From SZAS-103 sp038316385 (GTDB lineage Bacteria; Pseudomonadota; Gammaproteobacteria; Xanthomonadales; Xanthomonadaceae): DNA of 64,000 nucleotides. Below are positions 1 to 8,116 of the stretch, piece after piece. The stretch covers positions 62,001 through 126,000 of the forward strand of contig JBBQAN010000008.1 in assembly GCA_038316385.1 (NCBI GenBank), given 5' to 3'. Under the pieces are notes generated by a model, which saw only the letters and a program-made list of their open reading frames with translations, was not told the DNA's origin and did no database searches. A program made the translations under genes and the position numbers. How positions within the stretch are numbered: the first letter of the stretch is position 1; the number at the start of each line of letters is the position of its first letter.

Positions 1-1165
1 GCACGAGCACAGCGCCGATGCGCTCGCGTTGGCCGGCGAGAACGAGTACGCGGGCTTCATCGATCCTTTCATCGGCGTTCAATGCCGCTTCGATGGCGTC
101 GAGGGAAACGCGCCGCTCTTCGAGCTTGACCAGGCGATCGCTGCGCCCGAGCAACTCGAAACCGCCCTCGCGCAAACAGGCGCGATCGCCTGTCTGAAAC
201 CAGCCTGCTTCGGCGAGATGCTGGGAACGTACGTAAAGGGTCGACTCCTCCACCCGGCATTCCACGCCCGGCAGTGGTCGCCAAGGGCCATCGCTGCCCG
301 AGCGCGTCGCAATTCCGCCGGTCTCGGTGCTGCCGAACACTTCGATGACGGACTGCATCCACAGACGATCCGCCGCTGCACGTGCCTGTGCAGGCAATGG
401 GCCGCCCGAACTGAATACCACGCGCAAGGCTGCGCTGGCGTTCGACCAATCGATGGATTCGGGCAAGCGCTTCAGCAGCGCAGGGCTGGCGATCAGCACC
501 GCCGGCTGCAATGGATCGAGCGCAGCGATCTGTTCGGGATATTCCAGCCGATGCGTCGCGAAGGTGCGGCTCGCAGCAAGCGGCCACAGAACTCGGAACA
601 GCAGACCGTAGATATGCTGATGTGAGACCGTTCCATGGACGACTGTGTCGCCAACAAATGAACCGAACCGGGACTCCAGTGTTGCAATTTCGCTATCGAG
701 TTGGCGCAGATTTTTCGCGATCGCCACCGGATCGCCGCTGGAACCTGACGTGTAGAGGACCAGCCGGATCGTTTCCGGATCGAGATCATTCCATGTTGTC
801 TCGGATGATGATGAGATCGCTGCCGACGCAATTGGATCGGCTTGCAAGGCGTTCGGAAACCCGCCGGCAAATCCATCGACTTGCGCCGCGAGCGATTGCA
901 ACGTTGCATCGAGCTTGTCAGCGGGCAGATAGATGGTCTTGCCGGCATCCCACGCGCCAAACATGGCTGCGGCAAACTCGAAACTGTCGTCGTGATGGAG
1001 TGCGTAACGCGATCCAGGCGCGGCGGCAAACACGGTCCGCCACGCGCACGCGCGGCGTACAAAATAGATACTCGATGCGGGGCTTCCGGCGCGCCATGCC
1101 AACGGTCGCTCCGCGCGATCCTGTATGCCTCGAATCAACGCCGTCAGCGGCAAGACTTCAGCCAT
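1..1165 (-). CDS. Acyl-CoA synthetase / AMP-dependent ligase, ApeH-like (partial, runs off left edge)
   Basis: The minus-strand frame from ATG at 1165 stays open to base 1, giving about 388 residues without the C-terminal end. It shows the ANL-superfamily signatures in order: phosphate-binding loop LYTSGSSGDPVAIAK (near residue 137), FGSTETGG, QTGDRA, and hinge GRSDRLVKLEERRVSL. These enzymes activate a carboxylic acid as acyl-AMP and pass it to CoA or an ACP. The start codon overlaps the stop of the upstream membrane-protein gene by 8 bases. Together with two ACPs, a chain-length factor and an acyltransferase this matches the ApeH position of aryl polyene clusters, where it would prime the aryl starter unit. 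That role is inference from context; the ligase assignment is firm. Confidence 0.85.
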   Translation of the reverse strand, partial: MAEVLPLTALIRGIQDRAERPLAWRAGSPASSIYFVRRACAWRTVFAAAPGSRYALHHDDSFEFAAAMFGAWDAGKTIYLPADKLDATLQSLAAQVDGFAGGFPNALQADPIASAAISSSSETTWNDLDPETIRLVLYTSGSSGDPVAIAKNLRQLDSEIATLESRFGSFVGDTVVHGTVSHQHIYGLLFRVLWPLAASRTFATHRLEYPEQIAALDPLQPAVLIASPALLKRLPESIDWSNASAALRVVFSSGGPLPAQARAAADRLWMQSVIEVFGSTETGGIATRSGSDGPWRPLPGVECRVEESTLYVRSQHLAEAGWFQTGDRACLREGGFELLGRSDRLVKLEERRVSLDAIEAALNADERIDEARVLVLAGQRERIGAVLV

Positions 1166-1706
1166 GCTCGTTCTTACCACGCACACGTCGCCGCACCAGC
1201 CATTCCGCGGCGAACAACAGTCCCATCAGCATGTAGGCAATCAGTCCGTTGTAAAGCGCCCAGATGCGGTCCGGTGCCCAAAGCGCGGTCGCCAGCGCGA
1301 TGCCGCCGTTGCCGATGAAAAAGAAACACCAGACGATAGTGACCTTGCGCGTGTACGCAACCGCTTCCAGCGGCAGATCCGGATGTTGCATTCGAGCGAT
1401 GCGTTCGATCGCGCTCGGTGGATGGCGCAGGCTCAAACCGAACACAGCCAGCATGACCACATTTACCAATACCGGATACAACTTCAACGGCAGGCTCTGG
1501 TTGCCAAGCACGCTGACCGCAACCAGCAGCAGTGCACCGCCGGCCGCAGCCAGCCACACAGGATCACGACTGATCAGCGCGCGCGCCAAGGCGATCGCCA
1601 TCAAGAACATCGCCATCCAGCGCGGCTCGAACCGGCCCAGACCGAGGTAGATGACCAGTGGATACAACAGAGTGGCCAGCCACACCATGCCAGCGCGCAG
1701 CCGCAC
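1158..1706 (-). CDS. Polytopic membrane protein, COG4648/ApeG-like
   Basis: About 182 residues with several hydrophobic helices (WLATLLYPLVIYLGL, MFLMAIALARALI, AGGALLLVAVSVLG, TIVWCFFFIGNGGIALATAL, YNGLIAYMLMGLLFAAEWLV), so it is an inner-membrane protein. Proteins of this kind sit between the ACPs and the AMP-ligase in aryl polyene loci, and their biochemical role is not established. I place the start at GTG 1706, one base after the upstream ACP stop. ATG 1688 is an alternative. A longer frame reaches 1769 but would overlap the ACP by 62 bases. Confidence 0.7.
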   Translation of the reverse strand: MRLRAGMVWLATLLYPLVIYLGLGRFEPRWMAMFLMAIALARALISRDPVWLAAAGGALLLVAVSVLGNQSLPLKLYPVLVNVVMLAVFGLSLRHPPSAIERIARMQHPDLPLEAVAYTRKVTIVWCFFFIGNGGIALATALWAPDRIWALYNGLIAYMLMGLLFAAEWLVRRRVRGKNEHG

Positions 1707-1707
1707 G

Positions 1708-1977
1708 TCAAACGCCGGCAGGTGCGTCGGCGGTCGCTTGCAGCATGTCGTGCAGCGCGTTGACGACATCGGACACGGTGCGCACCATCTTGAAAGCTTC
1801 GGGCTTGAGATTGCCGCCCAGCAAGGGCTTGAGCTGCACGATCAACTCGATGGCGTCGATGCTGTCGATATCCAGATCGTCGCGAAGCCGCGCTTGCGGG
1901 TTGATCAATGCCGCATCGATGTCGAAGGTTTCTTGCAGGATGCCGGCAACGCGTTGGTAGAGGTCTTCTTTGTTCAC
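1708..1977 (-). CDS. Acyl carrier protein (ApeF-like)
   Basis: 89-residue ACP with the phosphopantetheine site DDLDIDSIDAIEL; the Ser in DSI is the attachment point. It carries growing acyl chains as thioesters in the cytoplasm. The start is GTG 1977, preceded by a GGAAC stretch that is part of a 14-base tandem repeat. It is the second of two adjacent ACP genes, as in aryl polyene clusters where two ACPs serve starter and extender steps. The ACP assignment is certain; which step it serves is not visible. Confidence 0.85.
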   Translation of the reverse strand: MNKEDLYQRVAGILQETFDIDAALINPQARLRDDLDIDSIDAIELIVQLKPLLGGNLKPEAFKMVRTVSDVVNALHDMLQATADAPAGV

Positions 1978-1980
1978 TGG

Positions 1981-2022
1981 TTGTTCCGAATGCGTTGTTC
2001 CAGGTGCGTTGTTCCAAGTGCC
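1981..2022. repeat. Three tandem 14-bp repeats between the two ACP genes
   Basis: Three adjacent copies of TTGTTCC(G/A)(A/G)(A/G)TGC(G/C) start at 1981, 1995 and 2009 on the plus strand. On the coding (minus) strand each copy contains GGAACAA, and the last copy ends a few bases before the GTG start of the downstream ACP. The unit length is not a multiple of three, so this is untranslated spacer. It may tune ACP translation by offering repeated Shine-Dalgarno-like motifs, or it may be a slippage product. Confidence 0.7.
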
Positions 2023-2054
2023 GGGAAGTCCGTTTCCTTCCTGTTGATGATCGA

Positions 2055-2327
2055 TCAGGACTTGCGGTAGGCAGCCACGAATGCGCCGAGCGCTCGCACG
2101 CTGGCGAAATGCCTGCGGGTCTCTTCCGAGTCCGCCGACAAGGTCAGCCCGTAGCGCTTCTGCAATGCGAGGCCCAACTCGAGCGCATCGATCGAGTCCA
2201 AGCCCAGCCCTTCATTGAACAGCGGAGCGGTGGAATCGATGTCGTCCGGCACGATGTCTTCCAGCGACAGCGTGCTGGTGATCAGCACCTTGATTTCATG
2301 CTCCAGCTCTTTTTCAAGAACCAGCAC
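2055..2327 (-). CDS. Acyl carrier protein (ApeE-like)
   Basis: 90 residues with the 4'-phosphopantetheine site EGLGLDSIDALEL. It starts at GTG 2327, inside the 3' end of the acyltransferase gene (14-base overlap), so translational coupling is likely. It is a paralogue of, but clearly diverged from, the next ACP. The N-terminus (LEKELEHEIKVLI) and DDIDSTAPLF resemble the ACPs of polyene-pigment loci more than the fatty-acid-synthase AcpP. Confidence 0.85.
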   Translation of the reverse strand: MLVLEKELEHEIKVLITSTLSLEDIVPDDIDSTAPLFNEGLGLDSIDALELGLALQKRYGLTLSADSEETRRHFASVRALGAFVAAYRKS

Positions 2328-3087
2328 GTGCGCACTCCGTATCGAAATAGGCGATCAGATGATCGGTGAGCCGACGCGCGGCAATCGCCGCGTTCGTTCC
2401 GGCAAGAAACGGCGCCACATGAAGATCCGCCCCGACCTCGACAGTGACGTGAAAACGGCGTGACGGAATACGATACCACGGCACCCCTTTGGACAAGGTA
2501 GGGGGGCTGCAGCGAATCACGACAGGCGTCACATTCAGCGCGCCGCGCACGGCGATATGGGCCGCGCCGCGCTGCAGGTGACGCTCGCCCTCGCGCGGCG
2601 TGCGGGTTCCTTCGGGGAAGATGACCAGATTCTTGCCCGATTTGACCGAGGCGATGCAATCGTCGACCAAGCCTGTGCCGCTGTCGTTGCAGATATAGCC
2701 GGTTGCCTGCACCGGGCCGCGTGTGAACGGGTTGCGGGCCAGCCGGGATTTGACCACGCAATCGGCGTCGGGAATCAGCGAAATCAGGAACACCACGTCG
2801 ATCAGGGTCGGATGGTTGGCGAGGATCAGCAGGCCGTGGCGTTGCAGGCGCTCGGCGCCGCGGATGTCGTAGGTGAGCACGCCGAGCAGGCGCATCAACT
2901 CGATATGCGCGGCAAAACTGCGATGGATGATGCCGCGTGCGATCCGGCTGCGGCGTGCGGGATCGCTCACCAGCAGATTCAGGCATGGAAACACCAGCAG
3001 CCACTGCAACATCCCGCCGAGGCCAAAGGCTAGGAAGCTCAGGCCGGTCGCAATGATCCGCCAGAAATAGTTGAGGCGATCACGCAT
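2314..3087 (-). CDS. Lysophospholipid/glycerol acyltransferase family protein (ApeD-like)
   Basis: 257 residues of the PlsC-type acyltransferase superfamily. The HX4D catalytic motif is ANHPTLIDV and the acceptor motif is FPEGTRTP. One or two N-terminal hydrophobic segments (ATGLSFLAFGLGGMLQWLLVF) anchor it in the inner membrane. In aryl polyene pathways such an enzyme is thought to move the completed polyene onto a lipid-like carrier. ATG 3087 overlaps the end of the upstream ketosynthase-like gene by 8 bases. The family assignment is firm; substrate and acceptor are inferred from context. Confidence 0.8.
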   Translation of the reverse strand: MRDRLNYFWRIIATGLSFLAFGLGGMLQWLLVFPCLNLLVSDPARRSRIARGIIHRSFAAHIELMRLLGVLTYDIRGAERLQRHGLLILANHPTLIDVVFLISLIPDADCVVKSRLARNPFTRGPVQATGYICNDSGTGLVDDCIASVKSGKNLVIFPEGTRTPREGERHLQRGAAHIAVRGALNVTPVVIRCSPPTLSKGVPWYRIPSRRFHVTVEVGADLHVAPFLAGTNAAIAARRLTDHLIAYFDTECARAGS

Positions 3088-3853
3088 GCCGTTGCCATCG
3101 CCATGTGCGACCCGCGTCGCGGAAATCGAGCGAGGGTTGGTCGCCGATCAGGAAACGCAGCACTTCAAGCCCGTGCGGCAACAAGCCTGCAGGAGAATCC
3201 TCGGGACGGATGTGTCCAAGTGGTCCATGTTGGGGATGTGCCGGTTCGCCATCGACGCGCAAGCTGTAGCTGACACCTTCCGAGCACGGTCTCCCAAGGC
3301 GCATTGCCCACGCAAAGGCAGCTTCAGGCTCGTCGCCATAACTCGCATACGCCTCGGGCAGCGGACAGTCGTAAACCACGACCAGCACTTCATCGACACC
3401 GTCGGCCAGCAATCCAATACCCTCGACCAACGCCGCCTCGGCGCTGGCGGCTCCGCCCGAAACGCAAAGGTAATTTCCGCCGAGGTTGCGGGCGATGCTG
3501 TATTGGGCGGCGATTGCGTTGTGTGTGGACAACCCGAACTGCGTCGGGGATAGCGGTTCGTCTCGCACGAGCGAACCCAGCATGCCGCATGTTCGCGCAA
3601 GATCACCGTGACGGGACGCAAACACCAGCGGAACGCCATCGGCCTCGCCTTGCTGGCACCACCACGCAACCTGCAATGCCATGCGTCCGAGCCGATCGAC
3701 ACGGCGGCGCTGCATTGGCAGCATTTCTGACAATACTGGTTTCGCTTCCCCAATTGGCAAAAATGCAAATTCAGCCCATGCCGTCCATTGCTCCTTAACT
3801 GTCAGGCCTGAAGCAAAAGCCGACCAATTTCTGACAGCGAACGCAGAATTCAT
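3080..3853 (-). CDS. Beta-ketoacyl synthase chain-length-factor-like protein (ApeC-like)
   Basis: 257 residues, short for a ketosynthase (usually about 400), with FGLSTHNAIAAQYSIAR and CVSGGAASAEAALVEGIGLL resembling the active-site region of ketoacyl synthases. No canonical Cys-His-His triad is obvious, which fits the beta-ketoacyl synthase chain-length-factor subgroup of aryl polyene loci that partners a full ketosynthase. It is the first gene of this minus-strand operon. The frame extends to a TTG at 3886, but the first ATG is at 3853 and is preferred. Confidence 0.7.
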   Translation of the reverse strand: MNSAFAVRNWSAFASGLTVKEQWTAWAEFAFLPIGEAKPVLSEMLPMQRRRVDRLGRMALQVAWWCQQGEADGVPLVFASRHGDLARTCGMLGSLVRDEPLSPTQFGLSTHNAIAAQYSIARNLGGNYLCVSGGAASAEAALVEGIGLLADGVDEVLVVVYDCPLPEAYASYGDEPEAAFAWAMRLGRPCSEGVSYSLRVDGEPAHPQHGPLGHIRPEDSPAGLLPHGLEVLRFLIGDQPSLDFRDAGRTWRWQRHA

Positions 3854-3998
3854 TGTCGAAAGTGTCCACGAAAAATTATCTGTCAAGGCCCAAGTTTGCT
3901 TGTCGACGCGCTATTGTCCAACATCCACGTCGATCGCGTAGGGGCTGGCCCACTCTGGCCTGGAACAGCCCGCATTGCACACCACTCGGAGAGATCAG

Positions 3999-4592
3999 AT
4001 GCGATTTCATGCGTTACTTGGCTGGTCTTTTCTAGGCCTCTTTTTGATGATCGGGGCAACACCCGCAATTGCCGGCGAAACCATTGCGGCGAGTTCGGTT
4101 GTTAATCCGGCGCCCGTCGAAGCGTTCTCCGCCTTCGATCGATTCGAGCTAGCAAGAGTGACAATGGGAAGTCCCTATGCCGGACAAGCATCCAATGACA
4201 GGGCACTTGTGGATTTGCAGGCGGACATGGATAAGCGAATCCCGGCATGGATTGCCGAGAAGAACGCAGCACCGGCTAAAAATGGTCCGCCGCGCGTGCT
4301 GTTGATTGAACCCCGCGTGCAAAAAATCCGGTTCATCGGTACCGGTGCGCGATTGTGGGGTGGCGCCTTCTCCGGAACGTCCAGGGTGCTGCTCAAAGTG
4401 CGTATAAGCGATAAGGCGACAGGTGCGCTCATTGCAGAGCCAGAGTTTTATCAACAGGCAGCTGGTATGGCCGGGGCGTGGACATTCGGCGCAGCCGACA
4501 AGGGCATGCTTGAACGCGTTACTGCACTCGTGGCGACGTACCTGCAAGCAAATTTTGTGCAAGCTGTCGGTGGGCCTACCGGCAGTCCGTAA
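3999..4592 (+). CDS. Exported protein of unknown function (DUF4410-like, tentative)
   Basis: 197 residues with a clear signal peptide (LLGWSFLGLFLMIGATPAIAG). The start is ATG 3999, preceded by GGAGAGA six bases upstream; an in-frame ATG 24 bases earlier lacks such a site. The mature part has a pattern of short hydrophobic strands (PPRVLLIEPRVQKIRF, RVLLKVRISDKATGALIAE) followed by AWTFGAADKGMLERVTALV, reminiscent of DUF4410-like envelope proteins. It is divergent from the aryl-polyene-type operon and ends at a strong terminator shared with groEL. No function can be assigned. Confidence 0.75.
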   Translation: MRFHALLGWSFLGLFLMIGATPAIAGETIAASSVVNPAPVEAFSAFDRFELARVTMGSPYAGQASNDRALVDLQADMDKRIPAWIAEKNAAPAKNGPPRVLLIEPRVQKIRFIGTGARLWGGAFSGTSRVLLKVRISDKATGALIAEPEFYQQAAGMAGAWTFGAADKGMLERVTALVATYLQANFVQAVGGPTGSP

Positions 4593-4670
4593 ACCAGTCG
4601 CACCGGAATTCATGCGGCAGCGGCTCAAGAGACCCTAGAGACCCTACCAATGCTAGTCGAGGCAGCAAAA

Positions 4671-4694
4671 AGCCCCGCCAAAGCGGGGCTTTTG
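4671..4694. terminator. Bidirectional rho-independent terminator between the exported protein gene and groEL
   Basis: Perfect 8-bp stem AGCCCCGC/GCGGGGCT with loop CAAA, flanked by TTTTGTTTT on the plus side and by A-rich sequence giving TTTTT on the minus side. It therefore can stop transcription of both convergent genes. Confidence 0.9.
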
Positions 4695-4725
4695 TTTTGC
4701 AATTTGCAAATGTGAAAGGGCTGGA

Positions 4726-6375
<1,650 letters not shown>

Positions 6376-6469
6376 TGGATGAATCCTCTAATGAGTGTCT
6401 TGATGGTCGACAACACGGGTGACGCGCATCGACCTGGAATTGTTTTCGTGAGGTGAGCCCCGACTTCGA

Positions 6470-6757
6470 TCAGCCGAGAATCGCGAAAATGTCGTCTTCT
6501 TTCACGACCAGATACTCGGTGCCATCGAGCTTGACCTCGGTGCCGGAGTACTTGCCGAACAAAACCTTGTCGCCGACCTTCACGCCCGGGGCGCGATGGC
6601 TGCCGTTGTCCAGGGCCTTGCCCGGGCCGACGGCGATGACTTCGCCCTTGATCGGCTTTTCGGTGGCCGAGTCAGGGATGACGATGCCGCCAGCAGACAG
6701 CTTCTCTTCTTCCATACGCTTGATGACGACGCGGTCGAACAGCGGTTGCAGTTTCAT
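6470..6757 (-). CDS. groES: Co-chaperonin GroES (Hsp10)
   Basis: 95 residues beginning MKLQPLFDRVVIKRM with the mobile-loop region (EKLSAGGIVIPDSATEKPIKG) and terminal VKEDDIFAILG. It caps the GroEL ring. An AGAGAGG-type Shine-Dalgarno precedes ATG 6757 on the minus strand. It is the first gene of the groESL operon. Confidence 0.99.
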   Translation of the reverse strand: MKLQPLFDRVVIKRMEEEKLSAGGIVIPDSATEKPIKGEVIAVGPGKALDNGSHRAPGVKVGDKVLFGKYSGTEVKLDGTEYLVVKEDDIFAILG

Positions 6758-6818
6758 ATGGGAACCTCTCTAGTGGTTGAACGTATGTGATTGAAACGAA
6801 ACCAATTGGGTGGAGTTG

Positions 6819-6845
6819 TTAGCACTCGACACCATCGAGTGCCAA
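6819..6845 (-). promoter_or_regulatory. CIRCE operator (HrcA site) upstream of groESL
   Basis: Read on the plus strand it is TTAGCACTC, nine bases, GAGTGCCAA; the consensus is TTAGCACTC-N9-GAGTGCTAA, so there is one mismatch. It lies about 60 bases upstream of groES, the usual position for HrcA repression of the heat-shock operon. A CTTGAG box further upstream (about 6890) could belong to a sigma-32 promoter, but I cannot define it well. Confidence 0.93.
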
Positions 6846-7038
6846 GTTTACGCGCGAATGATGACGCAGGGAAGTCGCGACTCAAGCAAGATGGTGGCTG
6901 ACCTCGCCATTTCAAGAGTTGAATCGTGTCAGGGCGGCAGGACTGCGAAAAAATTCGCACTTGACAAGCATTCCGTGACCGCAGCGCGCGGTTAACACAC
7001 CCGAAGGCATACTTGACTATCGCTTGGCAGGATCACCC

Positions 7039-7581
7039 ATGAACAAGTTCGCGCTTTCAATCCTCGGCATCGCCCTCATCGTTGCTGAGTTTCCCACCGG
7101 TGCTCAGGCCCGCGGAGCCTGGCTTGGTCGTCCTTCCATTGGCCGTGCAGCGCCCGGCGCGGGTACCGCCAAGGGCAGTGTCCGGGCAACCCCGGGAATC
7201 TGGGGCATGCCAGCAGCACCGACGAGGGCCGGCAACGCAACCACGGTTATCCACAGTTCCGGCGCGCACAGCTCCCAACAAGCCACAAGCGTAGCGGGAA
7301 CTCATGGCGGCGGCATGCCCTCGCCCACGGGGCCACTTCAGCGCAATGCCAATGGCACGATCTCGCATGGAAGCGGCGTTTCAATGAATACCGCGATCAG
7401 CCTCAGCCTTGCCAGTCAAACGCGGGTAGGCGGCGTCGGGGGCATGGGCACCAGTCACGGCAGCGGTAGCAACGGCGCCAGCAATGTCATCAGCCAGTTG
7501 AATGGCGTCGCCACTCCCAAGACCGGAGCGAAAGCCAACAAGGCCTGCACGAATGGCTCCGGGGTGAAAATTTCCTGTTAA
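7039..7581 (+). CDS. Exported low-complexity Gly/Ser/Thr-rich protein, unknown
   Basis: 180 residues. The signal peptide is NKFALSILGIALIVAEFPTG with cleavage expected near GAQARG. The mature chain is rich in Gly, Ser, Thr, Ala and Asn without recognisable domains (for example GGMGTSHGSGSNGASN) and has two cysteines close to the C-terminus. ATG 7039 is preferred because AGGAT lies just upstream. It stands alone between groES (divergent) and cutA. Composition suggests an unstructured secreted or surface protein; no function is visible. Confidence 0.65.
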   Translation: MNKFALSILGIALIVAEFPTGAQARGAWLGRPSIGRAAPGAGTAKGSVRATPGIWGMPAAPTRAGNATTVIHSSGAHSSQQATSVAGTHGGGMPSPTGPLQRNANGTISHGSGVSMNTAISLSLASQTRVGGVGGMGTSHGSGSNGASNVISQLNGVATPKTGAKANKACTNGSGVKISC

Positions 7582-7777
7582 AACGCCATTGACAGCGTCC
7601 CGATTGCAGCTCGACAACATAGGGATCGCTGAGTCCGGAAGCGTTCCGCCGGCCCAAACGGGATTGTTGTGCGCGCTCGCTCAGTAACAAAAACGGACCA
7701 AGGCGGCGCCCGAGCATCCGCCTTCACATGACAGCAAGGGGCGCGCCGGCTAGGCTGTGCAACCATTTCTTGTACAT

Positions 7778-8116
7778 ATGCCGATGTCTGTGTTGCTGGT
7801 TGTTTGTTCGCATCCTGATCCTGTCGCTGCCGACGCGCTGGCCACCGCTTTGGTGCAGCAACGTTTGGCTGCATGCGTCAACGTCTTGTCCGGAATGAAG
7901 TCGGTGTATCGCTGGCAAGACCGGATCGAGCGCGCAGAAGAAACGTTGCTGCTGATTAAGACCACTTCCGATCGGTTCGACGCCTTGAAGGAATCCATCG
8001 TGATGGCGCATCCCCATGCAGTGCCGGAAGTGCTGGCGCTTAACGTTATCGCCGGGCTGGATCGCTACCTCGACTGGGTGCGCGCCGAAACCACGCAGCC
8101 CGGGTCGGCGGTGTGA
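7778..8116 (+). CDS. cutA: Divalent-cation tolerance protein CutA
   Basis: 112 residues with the CutA core SVLLVVCSHPD, LVQQRLAACVNVL, SVYRWQDRIERAEETLLLIKT and the HPHAVPEVLAL segment. CutA proteins form stable trimers; mutants in E. coli are copper-sensitive, but the biochemical role remains unclear. ATG 7778 is the likely start; ATG 7784 and an upstream GTG are possible. Its stop overlaps the GTG start of dsbD (GTGA), so the two are probably translated from one message. Confidence 0.92.
   Translation: MPMSVLLVVCSHPDPVAADALATALVQQRLAACVNVLSGMKSVYRWQDRIERAEETLLLIKTTSDRFDALKESIVMAHPHAVPEVLALNVIAGLDRYLDWVRAETTQPGSAV

Noticed and set aside
493..1062. Minus-strand 189-residue open frame
   Set aside because: It lies in another phase of the acyl-CoA ligase, which shows clear family motifs through the same bases; the composition (Arg/Ser-rich) is typical of a shadow frame in GC-rich DNA.
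3881..3886. TTGACA on the minus strand upstream of the chain-length factor as a -35 box, or TTG as its start
   Set aside because: No -10 box lies at the right spacing before ATG 3853, and the first ATG gives a more credible N-terminus than the TTG.
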